Shown here piece after piece: positions 56,101 to 63,463 of a DNA stretch of 64,000 nucleotides (the stretch's first letter is position 1; each line of letters begins with the position of its first letter). The DNA comes from Bursaphelenchus xylophilus (lineage: Eukaryota; Nematoda; Chromadorea; Rhabditida; Aphelenchoididae). Both the position numbers and the translations under genes were made by a program. The stretch is from assembly GCA_904066235.2 (NCBI GenBank), contig CAJFCV020000004.1, positions 744,001 through 808,000 of the forward strand, written 5' to 3'. A model generated the notes under the pieces. The model saw nothing but the letters and a program-made list of their open reading frames with translations. It was not told the DNA's origin and made no database searches.

Positions 56101-59100
56101 TAAAATTCCAAATCTGGCTCCACCAGCTTTAAAAGCCCTATAAACCCAAGAAAAATTTATGCAAAAGAACGCACAAAGTTCCTAATTCGAGGCGGCGGAA
56201 AGCTCGTCGCGCTCTCTTTAATCCCACCGAATTTGGGATAAGCGCTCGGACTTCATTAAGGCGTTCCAAACGGCGCAAATGCTCGTGGAGGCTGCTAAAT
56301 AAATCAAGAGTCGGAAGTTATGGGGAGGAAATTTATAGTAGAATAAGTTGATAAACTGCGAAAAGTGGGGAGATAATCGATCAAATAGGCGATTTTATAG
56401 TATAAAAAGTTGGAAATGAGGAATTTTATAGTGTAAAAACTAACATAAGCTCAAACATTTTCTCCGGAAATTGTGAAATAGCACTTTTTTAGAAAAATTT
56501 CATAGGATTATGGGGGGAAAGATAGAATATTTAGAGGTATTTTTGAGGGATTTGAATATTTTATGCCCTAAAAAGGGAGTTGCGATACATTTTTGGGAAA
56601 ATAAATGTTTCGCATCGTTTTTTACTCTACACAACAGATTTTCGTCCCAAAAATTTCAAAAAAATTTCGAAACAATGAAGTTTTTTTCGAAGTTTTCGAT
56701 CAAAACTCGACAATTTTTGGAAATCCCAGGCAAAAAATACCCCGTAGCTCGTAAAAAATTCTACTCAAACTTTACATTCATTAAAATCTGAACCCAAAAA
56801 TTACAGCCCAAAAACAAATTTTCCTTTTATCAAATCGTAAAGCCATCCTTTCCCAAAAAAACAAAAAAAACATTCATCGAGATACTGATTTCCCCATTTT
56901 GAAAACCTCTGAAAAGCAAAACCGTACGGTTTACATTACTTCCGACGTCAAAAGACGAAGAAACAATGACCGCCGCTCGAAAAAACGGCTTATCTCTTTG
57001 CGAGAAAAAGTTGTGGCCATTTTTCGGCCCCAAGCTTCGTAGGGATCCTTTTTCGGAGTGTGGCCGTTACTCATTTATGTCCATTCATCTTTTGGAGAAA
57101 AAAGAGAGGGGACGGAGAAAATGCGGCTAATTTTCGTGGGAGATTATGTTACAATTTCGCGGATTTTGAGGCCTGAGAAAGTCAGATTTATGGGTATGAA
57201 AGTGTAAAAAATGGGTGGGGAATGGGTTCGTTGTATAGTTTAGACCAACAAATCTCAAATTGAAAGAAATTTCAAATTCAAAAAACATCTAAATTCCAGT
57301 TACTTTCAATCCCAGAAAGCCCATAAAACGTCTCTCTCAAATCTTCAAGAATTTACTTTTCCAAAACCTCCAACTCAAAAGAGAGAATCTTCGGTTTACC
57401 TCCCACGGAATCCCTCGACCTGTTGATCTTTATCTCTTTTTCTCCAAAAAATATTGAAAAATAGGGTAGCGGCTGGGGAATAGGAAAAAAAAAGAAAAAA
57501 TTGCAGTCATACTTTTAGACCAAGTACTTCCTTGTTCTAAAAGTAGCCAAACAGGCGATATTATTGTCGGAAAAGATGGTAAAGTTGCGTAAAGTAATGT
57601 CTATTGAGAGATACAGACGTCGAGCCTCGATAAACCAAATTGTTCAGCTATCTTTTTATGCGTCGCGATATTGTTTCAAATCAAGTCTGCGCTTATTAAA
57701 GAGATAATTTTTATCTCTTTTTAACCTCTTTACCGTCTGGCATTAGTCTCAGTCAAGCCCATATAGCCAAAAACAAATCCCACCGCCTCTCTGATGCAAT
57801 AAAACGAATCCTTATGCATCATTCTATGACCGAAATTCTGTTCAGCACCATTTTCGGGCATAGGAGGATGCATAGACGTATTTATTTGCACCAAAGAGGC
57901 GTTTGTTTTTGGCCATATGAGCCGCGTGGAGACTAATCCCAGCCGGCAAAGAGGTTAAAAAGAGATAAAAATTATCTCTTTAATAAGCTCAGACTTTATT
58001 TGAAAAGATATCGCGACACATAAAAAGATGGCTGAACAATATGGTCTTTGAGGTTCGACGTCCGTATCTCTCAAACGACACTACTTTACATAACTTTGCC
58101 ATCTTTTACGGCAATAACATCGCACATGTTTAGCATGACGGATGGCTTTACCACCCGCATTCCCAGCCATAAACTTCCCGAAAACAATTAAGTTTCCGAG
58201 ATGGGCGAAACTTTATATAAAACAATGTGGGATCAACCCAAAACTTTTGCGGTGGGATGTTTTGTGGGTGTTGAGGCGAAACGAACAACAAACTGGTTTC
58301 GTTACAGAAAACAGTATTTTTATGGCTCTTTTAAACAGTTGTAAACACATCAAACAATCAAGCGGATGGGGGGAAGATGAAAACCGTTACTAATTACGGA
58401 TGGAACTTCCGTTTTTGGATTTATCGCCTAAGGAAAATAGATTTTGGTCCTAAAAACTTGTTTCTGGGTCTATTACGGTCTTAAAAATTCCATTCGAAAC
58501 CACAAAATTCGTTGATACAAACAATTCTTGTTGCAAAAAACTTATTGCAACAAGAACTATCTGCAACAAACGATTTCAGCGGTGTCCAGCCAAATTTCTA
58601 GGCCAGCAATAACCTTCCTCCCCACATACGCCATACTGAAAACAAAAAAAACCCAGAAAATCCAAAAATACCCTCAGCCTTGGCTATATGATATCCGTGT
58701 TATTTTTAAGCCGTTTGCAAGAATAATTTGCGAAAAATTTATGGCATTTCCTCTCTTTTTTATTGGATAAGGATTAACCGCACACGAAATATAATTAGCG
58801 GTCAACGATTATGCGAAAAACGATGTGTAACAAGGTCATATGGGCATGCAATCTCGAATTTTCCGGGTTTTTTATCATCTCAAAGCTTTTGGAATACGGT
58901 GAAAACAGTGGGGTTTGGATTGCCTTTTCCTACGACGTCCGTTGTACAAAATGGTCTCTTGAACCACTAATTAGCAGTGTTCTCTTCTCGCAAAAGTTTT
59001 ATGACTCAGGACGTACAAGAGGATTTTCGGCTTTTAACATGTTGTTTTTGTAGTTGTACGTGGAAAGGAGATCAAAAATTGAAAAAATAATATTAGAAAT

Positions 59101-62100
59101 TAAAGGCTTTTAATGTATAATATGTTGCCCTATTTCTTGGAGGAAACTTCTGAGCTGACTCACAAATCTCCTCCTTCAAAACATGGACAACATATTGCAC
59201 AGTAAAAACCTTCAATTTCTGATATCATTTTTTGCAATTTTCAGTGTCCTTTGCACGTACAACTACAAAAACAACATGATAAAGGCCGCAAATCCTCGCG
59301 GACGTCCTGAATCATAAAACTTTTCCGAGAAGAAAATACCGCTAATTCTCTGGCTTGTTTTGGAATCGTATCAGCAGAAATGAGTCATTTCCTCGCCGCT
59401 TCCTATTCAAATAACGAATAATAAAAGAACAGAAAAAGCAGGTCCAAGGTATGAATAAAGAGGGCGAATGAAGCGCCAAGGAGAGGCTGGGCTCTTCGCT
59501 GGGATTTCTAACGCCAGATGGTGAAAAAAATAAAGAAGACGGCTTTGGAATTATAATACGCGAATTTATGGAGGCGAGCAAGATGGCGGGACCTGATGGG
59601 TGTATCAATCTGGTCCAACTTCGGATATCCCTCCAAAAAATCGACCAAACAATATGGTCAAATTTGTAATATGCGGGGTAATGCACTTAGAAAACATGTT
59701 TTCAAAGTCAAAATGCCAAAATACTTCCGAAAATATTCTTTTCAATGCGTTGGCTAATGTCTACAGACATACCCATTAAGAAGATTAAAATTTGAAACTT
59801 TTATTCGGTCTTATTGCCAGGCATATTAATTATTTCGAGGAATATCCGGTGGGAGTACAAATGCTGTCACGCATTTGAACTTTCGCACATTAGTAGAGCA
59901 TAATATTGGGGAAGAAGGAAGATTTCGCTTATTCCGTTCGGGAATTTTGAATTTTCAGTACTGTTGTAAGATTCACGGTAAGAGATCAATTGTAAATCTT
60001 CAAAATTAGGAGTTTATTTCAGTATAATAATTTTATGTTATCCATGGGAAATTTCCCAAAATTTCTTGCAAAAATCCCCAAAAAAAAGGGAAATACTAGC
60101 AAAAAATTAATATACCTTCACCCACAACTTTCTACGAGAAAAACCCATTTACTTTTTCGTAAAATTAACTAATCATCGAGTTTTGACCTTTTGCTGCTTT
60201 CCTCTAAATAACAGCTATTAAAAAGTAGTAAAAGGTGGTGGAAATCCAGTCAAATTTCACTTGTTTGGAACGAGAATTCTTCCGGTAAAAGCCGAGAATT
60301 CTTTCAGTGTCCTTTCGCTTTAATGAGGCGCTCTGAATGAGGAGGAATGGAAGGGTAAAAGTTAATGGGGGTGCTAAGGCAGATGGAAGAAATGATTTAT
60401 TCTGGTGACGGTCGGTAAAATCTGGGTAAGAGAGGGAAATTGCGAGAGCTTTGTGGGGCGATTTTTGCATGAAAATTTGGAAAGACAATGGAAAAAAGAA
60501 TAAAAAGTGAATTTGAAAAAAATAAGTTAGAAATAACACAAGAATTTTCCATAAATCAACTCATGATTTTTATTTTATTTTATGGGATAAACCACTGAGT
60601 CTCACACTTTGAAAAAAATGCCAATTTCCGTCTCCAAAATTTTTTTTTTTTAATTTTCGTCATTTTCCAACCTAAAAATCAAATTGGCCTTGGCTAAGAG
60701 GGGCCTAAAAATCTCCCATATTTCTTCAAAAATCCCAATTTTAATTTGTCTCACATTTTATCAAAATTTGAGCCATCTTTTGAGATTGCCCAGTGCAAAA
60801 ATTTTTGTTTCTAATTGCACCGTGCAACTATCAATTCTGTCCGGAAAATAGTGGCGGGTCGTCGCACATTGGAGTCGTCGATCATCGCTTCGACGAGAAA
60901 CATTTTGCTGCGACGACCCGCCACTATTTTCCCGACAGCCTGATAGTTGCACGGTGCAATCAGAAACAAAAATTTTTTTGCACAGTGCAATCTCAAAAGA
61001 TAGCTAAAACTTTGAAAAAACTTGAGACAAATTAAAATTGGGATTGTTGAAGAAATATTTGAGATTTTTAGGCCCCTCTTAGCCAAAACCAATTAGATTT
61101 TTGGGTTGGAAAATGACGAAAATTCAGAAAAAAAATATTTTTGGGGACGAAAATTCGCATTTTTTCAAAGTGTGGAACTCAGTGGTTTATCCCAGAGATT
61201 TTTTAAAAATCATGGGTTGATTTATGGACAATCTTGTATTATTTCTAACAAGTTTTTTTTCAAATTCACTTTTCATTCTTTTTTCCATTATTTTTTCCAA
61301 ATTTTCATGCAAAAATCGCCCCACAAAGCTTTTGGAGAAGAAAATTCGCACTTTTTCAAAGTGTGGAACTCAATAGTTTATTCCAGAAAATAAAAAAAAT
61401 CATGGGTTGACTTATGGACAAAGTCAGAGAGACTTGAAAATAAAAATTATATTATCCATGACCATATTTTCGATCAAAAAACTGCCATAACTGGTAAATA
61501 AGAAATCCCCCATTTCAATCCAATATTTAAAAAGCTCAATATATTTTTTTTATTTTTCATGTATACAATGCGCAATTCGATCAGTTTTGATCTGGTTTCC
61601 TTTTTTTTGAATAAAGAAGATTCAATTAAGAACCAGTGGGTGCCCCATTTCCTTCCCAAAAAAATCTGATCCAGAACGGGATTTCCTCCACATCGTTACG
61701 GAGTTTGAATTTGTTTTTGAGAGCCGTGAGAACTACAGAGGCTGATTTTATATTACTGTAGAACAGCAAAAAATATTTTTAAAAATCTCATTTACAGAAA
61801 ATAAAAAAATTCTCACAATTCAAATTACTGCTTCCTAATCTACTGTAAATTATTTTAGAACCCAAATTTGAAGCCTATGCCCTCAGGCGGTTCAAAGATT
61901 AACCAAAAAAACTTCAAAAATAAAAAAATTCGAACGCCTCAAAAAATTTGAAATTCGCAAAAAAACGCTCAAATTTCAAAAAATGACAGTTGAAATGGCA
62001 CAATAAGACACGCCCGTCTTCTTTACAAGGGGTTTCTCGAGATAAACGAGATAAAGTTCCATCTATTTTTCGGCCCAAAAATAGACCAACAATGATGTGA

Positions 62101-63463
62101 AAATAGACAAAACAGGATGTTTGAATGCAAAAAAACATGTTACATACAACAAATTGGGTCGGGACTTTTCCAGGAACATTGAGTCCGGTCTAATTTTAGG
62201 GTAAAAAATATTGTTTTAGATCAAATCAAAGTTGTCATGTATAAGATAAATTTTGTTGCCAAAATGATTTGAAATCAATCGTAAAGTGTCAAACGGGGCT
62301 TCCTAGAAGCCTCTAAGATCTGTGCTCGCATTGTAAAAACTGGCTTCATCAATATCGGCTATTATAAAAAAAATAAAAAAACGGCGGGAATTTGAATTTT
62401 CAAAATTTTAAACCCCCTAAATACCTCAGATTGCTCACATTAGCCCTTAATAAACCCATTACTCCTCTTTTTCCAAACAAAAAGCAAAATTTTTGATGTT
62501 TCATATATTATCCATGACAGCAATGATCAAATTTTTGAGACTTCTGACGCAAAACAGGAAAAAATTTCATTTCCTCTTGCAAAAATACGACTCTATGAAT
62601 ATTTATTGCGCCTTTACATCGAGTTGTTGTCAGATTTTTGAGACAATTTGCATTTGCGTACAAAAAAACTTCCCCGTTCGAATAAAAACTCAATTTTCTT
62701 TTGGGAAAATAAGTAAATGATGGTGAAAATACACCCCATCTGGACTGTGAATTTGTTTTTTACAGCTTAGTGATAAACTCCGAGGATATTTCGATATTTT
62801 TTTGAGTAAATTTGTGAAAAATGTAAGTTATCGTCCAAAAATTGACGATATTTATGAAAATCGTATAAAAAATGATAAAAACCCAGCGTCAAATGTATTC
62901 ATTATAGCCCAGACACATTCTATGGAATCTGATTGCCCTAAAAATCAAAAAACGCAAATAAAAACAACACCTACCATCCACTGGGAAGATAAATTTGATT
63001 ATTCATGAGGACTGATCCGCTGATCAAAATGTACCAACACGTTGCTGACTGGCCCTTCCTAAAATACGAAAATTAGCCTTCAAACGTCTCTAGCTTCATT
63101 AAATTTTAATCCTGCCAAAATAAAGTCATTTCAACAAAAAAAAATTATATTATCCATGATACCTGAACAAAATATGATCCTTGGGATGTCGTTCGTGCCT
63201 CGCCGTCTCCGCAATCGATTTCAACGGCCCATCGGCGAGGATGCGGAACACATCGAGCTGTCGGAGGTATAAGAATATCAACTTGATGTCCTGGAAATCA
63301 GTTATATTATTCTAGGCCAGCTTGACGAATAATATAAGAAAAACATCATCGATCAGTCCGATGTGACCTAAAAATCAAAGAGAAAAAGGGCAAAGCGACC
63401 TACCTCGTCCGTTCGTTCTCTCGATGGACGCCTAAGGGCATCAATCACCTTGTTGTTGTTCAT
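29534..63463 (-). CDS. pxf-1: Rap guanine-nucleotide exchange factor, PDZ-GEF (RapGEF2/6, PXF-1)
   Basis: Seventeen exons (plus-strand coordinates, 5' to 3'): 63404-63463, 63163-63290, 62975-63058, 55542-55617, 53355-53999, 43614-43704, 42459-42697, 41503-41793, 39490-39887, 38626-38926, 37641-37994, 36161-36470, 35423-35676, 34056-34612, 31132-31408, 30181-30532, 29534-29721. All junctions are GT/AG and phases agree throughout, giving 4605 nt and 1534 residues. Order: cNMP-like domain, Q/H-rich linker, acidic patch, second cNMP-like domain, REM, PDZ, RA, RasGEF. By family it loads Rap1/Rap2 with GTP at membranes and junctions. The C-terminus (NAEEN) lacks a class I PDZ ligand. The gene spans 34 kb because introns are packed with foldback and palindromic repeats; exons are repeat-free except the Q/H tract. 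Confidence 0.95.
29790..30055. repeat. Two-copy tandem repeat in the last pxf-1 intron
   Basis: GGGTTATTAGTGATAAAA then TCGTTTTT, then GGAGACATTTTATACG with long A and T runs, at about 29796 and 29921 (unit near 125 bp). Confidence 0.75.
30610..31075. repeat. GCAC-N-GTGC block in pxf-1 intron 15
   Basis: About 16 palindromes with AATAAAAAAGTTGTTTTTTT and GAGATT spacers, ending 57 bp from the exon 15 donor. Confidence 0.9.
31132..36470 (-). CDS. pxf-1: pxf-1 exons 12-15: Ras-associating and RasGEF catalytic domains
   Basis: Exon 13 plus the start of exon 14 form the RA domain (AVKVYRSDQSFRFVTVF, FIKQRRLPDDLQNLAERI). Exon 14 continues into the Cdc25-type catalytic domain: IEATEYVDNLFKLESRY, FIKIARHCRDLRNFNSMF, AIISGLEKPAVRRL. 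The exon 14 donor is the less usual GTCAGT. It joins IPG to KYMKMLADIQSLLDPSRN in exon 15, matching the family exactly, then IPIYPIMRKDLTFAHE. All hallmark catalytic segments are present, so the enzyme should be active on Rap GTPases. Confidence 0.93.
31492..33994. repeat. GTCATNATGAC-centred palindromes in pxf-1 intron 14
   Basis: Six copies (near 31492, 31588, 32902, 33728, 33842, 33958) of a 39-bp inverted repeat: TTTCCAAAAAATCC, GTCATGATGAC, ACATTTTTTGGAAA. Those at 33728, 33842 and 33958 are in tandem at about 114 bp, with the middle one in opposite orientation. Between 32840 and 33700 I see no gene. Confidence 0.85.
31641..32837 (+). mobile_element. Decayed mariner-type transposon
   Basis: 1197 bp bounded by inverted repeats TTAGGTTTAGAAGTATGACT then CCGCCGTTTTTT, with TA duplicated at 31639-31640 and 32838-32839. 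Plus-strand fragments read like mariner transposase across shifted frames: TVDEQWIDFDNPKRKR, then HDHARPYVEKLVKDTP, then YSPEATLSGYHLF, KQRFAKLND. Stops and frameshifts abound, so it is inactive. It lies antisense in pxf-1 intron 14. Confidence 0.88.
34955..35290. repeat. Sparse GCAC-N-GTGC block with about 125-bp repeats (pxf-1 intron 13)
   Basis: Three tandem copies of a unit holding GCACTGTGCAAAAATCGAAA then ACTATAGTAAAATTTGGCCC and GTGTAAATTACTCAAA. Palindromes are few (about four). Confidence 0.8.
36565..37515. repeat. GCAC-N-GTGC block in pxf-1 intron 11
   Basis: About 30 palindromes, commonly GACTGCACAGTGCGA or TGCACTGTGCATCGAAAATA. Composite units such as GTGTGCACTGTGCATCGAAA then ATATTTTCTGACTGCACAGT recur three times (about 36655, 36945, 37105). 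Confidence 0.92.
37641..37994 (-). CDS. pxf-1: pxf-1 exon 11: PDZ domain
   Basis: 118 codons holding a full PDZ fold (about residues 790-885): ELAFSIIGG at the carboxylate-binding loop position (FSII in place of GLGF), FIANVEPGSPAEKNGLKRGD, EIIEANGQNF and ALDILRESTHLSMTIK. It directs membrane or scaffold placement in the family. Confidence 0.93.
38055..38535. repeat. GCAC-N-GTGC block in pxf-1 intron 10
   Basis: About 17 palindromes extended as CGCACAGTGCAGT or GCACGGTGCAGTCAAAAT, alternating in spacers of about 25-35 bp. It ends about 90 bp before exon 10. Confidence 0.9.
38626..43704 (-). CDS. pxf-1: pxf-1 exons 6-10: linker, acidic patch, second cNMP-like domain, REM
   Basis: Exons 6 and 7 are Ser/Pro-rich linker. 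Exon 8 contains GLPEAAVDSDDDDDEEE, the conserved acidic motif of PDZ-GEFs, followed by NVRECLEKEPAERSSDDI. Exon 9 is a complete cNMP fold (MVFAVVPEAGTVILHD, DSWSVVVNGAVE). The phosphate-binding loop reads GDAFGAQPQPQP instead of the cyclic-nucleotide consensus with its invariant Arg, so cAMP binding is unlikely. Exon 10 is the RasGEF N-terminal (REM) domain: LVDETDPNNIDDSFAQDF, WVNSHFNDFE. Confidence 0.92.
38968..39460. repeat. GTCATGATGAC-centred palindromes, tandem (pxf-1 intron 9)
   Basis: Five head-to-tail copies at about 38968, 39079, 39197, 39313 and 39421 (period 108-118 bp), each TTCCAAAAAATCC, GTCATGATGACA, then TTTTTTGGAAAT. It is the same family as in intron 14, with the same spacing. 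Confidence 0.88.
40720..41455. repeat. Tandem repeat, about 162-bp unit x 5 (pxf-1 intron 8)
   Basis: The landmark AAAAACCTCTAAAACACGAA recurs near 40761, 40923, 41087, 41248 and 41412, with TCAAATTCTACTACAAGGTC and AAACGGCCCAAATTTTCTTG between. It runs to within 50 bp of exon 8. Confidence 0.88.
41850..42350. repeat. GCAC-N-GTGC block in pxf-1 intron 7
   Basis: About 16 palindromes with TGCACTGTGCAATGAAAATA then TTTTGTGA spacers, starting 57 bp from exon 8. It shares spacers with the intron 11 block. Confidence 0.9.
42700..43600. other. pxf-1 intron 6, nothing recognised
   Basis: AT-rich intronic sequence without palindromes, foldbacks or alternative exons that I could support. Confidence 0.4.
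44297..44867. mobile_element. Foldback element, CAAGG/CCTTG ends, TCA target duplication, with tRNA-like core
   Basis: 571 bp with ends CAAGGAAAGTACTTCTATGG and the inverse, pairing for over 110 bp. TCA flanks both sides. It shares terminal CAAGG and subterminal TTAGCTGCCTAA with the 25935-26980 element. It sits only in the left arm of palindrome P1; the right arm has the uninterrupted sequence, so it inserted after the palindrome formed. Confidence 0.85.
44597..44665 (-). pseudogene. tRNA-derived sequence inside the foldback element
   Basis: On the minus strand GTGTGGC at the 5' end pairs with GCCACAC at the 3' end (7 bp). TGGCCGAGTGG matches an A box and GGTTCGACTC a B box. The loop TTAGGAA would place AGG as anticodon. 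D and T stems pair poorly and the total is only 69 nt, so it is probably a relic or a pol III promoter for the element. Confidence 0.6.
45825..45905 (-). CDS. pxf-1: Probable alternative first exon of pxf-1
   Basis: On the minus strand an ATG (45903-45905) opens a 27-codon frame (MRCLPTKPQS... to ...AEYAPVEK) that ends exactly at a consensus GTAAGG donor in phase 0. This is the phase needed to join exon 6 at 43704 (QDMWQAAL). Upstream, 45906-46130 is unique, repeat-free and rich in CTCTCC/TTTCGTTTCG, like a promoter and 5' UTR. The product would lack the first cNMP-like domain and Q/H linker (about 1230 residues). It could instead be an internal exon if an acceptor is used, but none is obvious. 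Confidence 0.5.
47600..48010. other. Unique GC-richer intronic island (pxf-1 intron 5)
   Basis: Repeat-free, with a minus-strand ATG frame (MLSVSDSNSHAPRTFQRY) that reaches a GTAATT site in phase 1, which does not fit exon 6. It is a candidate internal promoter or enhancer only. Confidence 0.25.
48093..48675. repeat. Palindrome P2 centred on a Tc1-type MITE
   Basis: Arms 48093-48271 and 48497-48675 are 179 bp each and inverse to one another at roughly 80-85% (for example CTTCAACGAAAAGTCCATTA next to the core). The central MITE is 48272-48496. The arm sequence is unrelated to the arms of P1, P3 and P4. Confidence 0.88.
48780..49180. other. Unique intronic island
   Basis: Repeat-free. A minus-strand ATG at 48893-48895 opens a hydrophobic, signal-like start (MFEFIPLFFVIFSINLAG) but no usable donor follows. 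No exon is called. Confidence 0.2.
49392..49636. mobile_element. Tc1-type MITE without flanking palindrome arms
   Basis: 245 bp with TIR CAATGAGGGACCTGATCCAA, inverse ending GGTCCCTCACTG, and TA on both sides (49390-49391, 49637-49638). The halves pair almost throughout (CCATTTTGCATCC, then CTTCTCAAGCTAAAAAACTC on the left). Its flanks are not inverted copies of each other, so this is the simple insertion form. Confidence 0.85.
50335..50865. repeat. Palindrome P3 centred on a Tc1-type MITE
   Basis: Central MITE 50466-50712 (TIR CAGTGAGGGACCTGATCC, TA flanks). Arms 50335-50465 and 50713-50865 are inverse copies: GAGCTTACAAGAGTGGCCTT, GACTAAATTA and GAGGCTGTATTTGCTTTGAA occur in both with a few indels. 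Confidence 0.9.
51060..51310. other. Unique GC-richer intronic island
   Basis: Repeat-free stretch in pxf-1 intron 5 with patches such as GACAAAGCCGCGCGCGATTT. A second such island is at 51850-52050. No splice-compatible exon is seen; possible enhancer or promoter DNA. Confidence 0.25.
52135..53035. repeat. GCAC-N-GTGC array in pxf-1 intron 5, about 36-bp unit
   Basis: About 26 palindromes in near-regular tandem, unit TCGCACTGTGCAAAATTCCC then AAATTTTTTTTA. The ordered 36-bp period and CCCAAA spacer are private to this block. The 300-residue frames through it (Cys/His/Lys/Phe-rich) are repeat artefacts. It ends about 320 bp from exon 5. Confidence 0.95.
53355..63463 (-). CDS. pxf-1: pxf-1 exons 1-5: first cNMP-binding-like domain and Q/H-rich linker
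   Basis: Exon 1 starts at the ATG complement of 63461-63463 (MNNNKVIDALRRPSRERTDE). Exon 2 gives DIKLIFLYLRQLDVFRIL, exon 3 the core TCWYILISGSVLM, exon 4 FGKRSGMNLRRSSDCLVIQ, and exon 5 opens with IDYPDVQ. This is the PDZ-GEF-specific N-terminal cNMP fold (about residues 20-118), spread over four exons and a 7.4-kb intron. Residues 117-331 in exon 5 are low complexity, Pro/Gln/His-rich, and contain the QNQHQL hexapeptide repeat. Upstream 5' UTR exons may lie beyond 64000. The second intron's donor at 63162 overlaps a TATTATCCATGAT word. Confidence 0.93.
53640..53755 (-). repeat. In-frame 18-bp coding repeat (QNQHQL) in pxf-1 exon 5
   Basis: Five to six near-identical copies of an 18-bp unit (plus strand GCTGATGCTGATTTTGGA-like) encode alternating Gln, Asn, His and Leu. 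Unit length is a multiple of three, so copy-number change keeps the frame. It is expected to be length-polymorphic. Confidence 0.85.
54031..54794. repeat. Palindrome P4 centred on a Tc1-type MITE
   Basis: Central MITE 54291-54531 (CAGTGATGGACCTGATCCAG, TA flanks). Arms of 260 and 263 bp are inverse copies over their whole length, including GAATAAGGTTTGAAATA, CGATTTTCTACCTAAAATTT and a TATTATCCATGAC word in each arm. It begins about 30 bp upstream of pxf-1 exon 5. Confidence 0.92.
55812..56049. mobile_element. Tc1-type MITE without flanking palindrome arms (second)
   Basis: 238 bp, ends CTGTGACGGACCTGACC and GGATCAGGTCCGCCACTG, TA on both sides. The halves pair through CCATTTTGCA and GGCAAAATGCCTCCCTGTCC. 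The flanks are not inverted. It lies in pxf-1 intron 3. Confidence 0.82.
57555..58123. repeat. Long inverted repeat (about 570 bp) in pxf-1 intron 3
   Basis: Arms pair for about 250 bp each: AAAGATGGTAAAGTTGCGTA, ATCTTTTTATGCGTCGCGAT and the perfectly shared AAAGAGATAATTTTTATCTC then TTTTTAACCTCTTT. The centre near 57830 contains no recognised MITE. Edges are GCGATATTATTG / CAATAACATCGC. Confidence 0.85.
58969..59347. repeat. Inverted repeat (about 380 bp) in pxf-1 intron 3
   Basis: Arms of about 150 bp: AATTAGCAGTGTTCTCTTCT at the left edge, and ACATGTTGTTTTTGTAGTTG then TACGTG about 70 bp in, both inverted at the right. The central about 80 bp are unpaired. Probably another non-autonomous element; no target duplication is clear. 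Confidence 0.75.
60549..61229. repeat. Palindrome P5 centred on a CTGTCGGG MITE, with GCAC-N-GTGC near the core
   Basis: Central MITE 60837-60938 (CTGTCCGGAAAATA...TATTTTCCCGACAG, inner GTGGCGGGTCGTCG pairs perfectly). Arms of 288 and 291 bp are inverse copies: CCATAAATCAACTCATGATT, GGGATAAACCACTGAGT, GGCTAAGAGGGGCCTAAAAA. Each arm also carries two GCAC-N-GTGC palindromes beside the core. A third partial copy of the arm end lies at about 61330-61415. Confidence 0.92.
61420..62970. other. pxf-1 intron 3, 5' part, nothing but dispersed words
   Basis: AT-rich. Contains TTATATTATCCATGAC-type words at about 61447, 62233 (reverse) and 62506 and one GGCGGGAATTTGAATTTT fragment at about 62383. No exon is supported. 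Confidence 0.4.

Noticed and set aside
57030..57075. Another alternative pxf-1 first exon in intron 3 (minus-strand MSNGHTPKKDPYEAW)
   Set aside because: The open frame reaches a GTAATG site in phase 0, but exon 4 needs phase 2, so it cannot join the known reading frame.
1330..60990. GCAC-N-GTGC blocks as known sequence-for-elimination motifs of nematode programmed DNA elimination
   Set aside because: Reported break motifs are sparse and lie at elimination boundaries, whereas this palindrome occurs hundreds of times inside introns of intact genes. No direct evidence links the two.
44200..61229. Palindromes as chimeric-read or assembly artefacts
   Set aside because: Artefactual palindromes have nearly identical arms. 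Here the arms differ by many substitutions and indels, and one arm of P1 has its own later insertion. Long-read confirmation would still be decisive.
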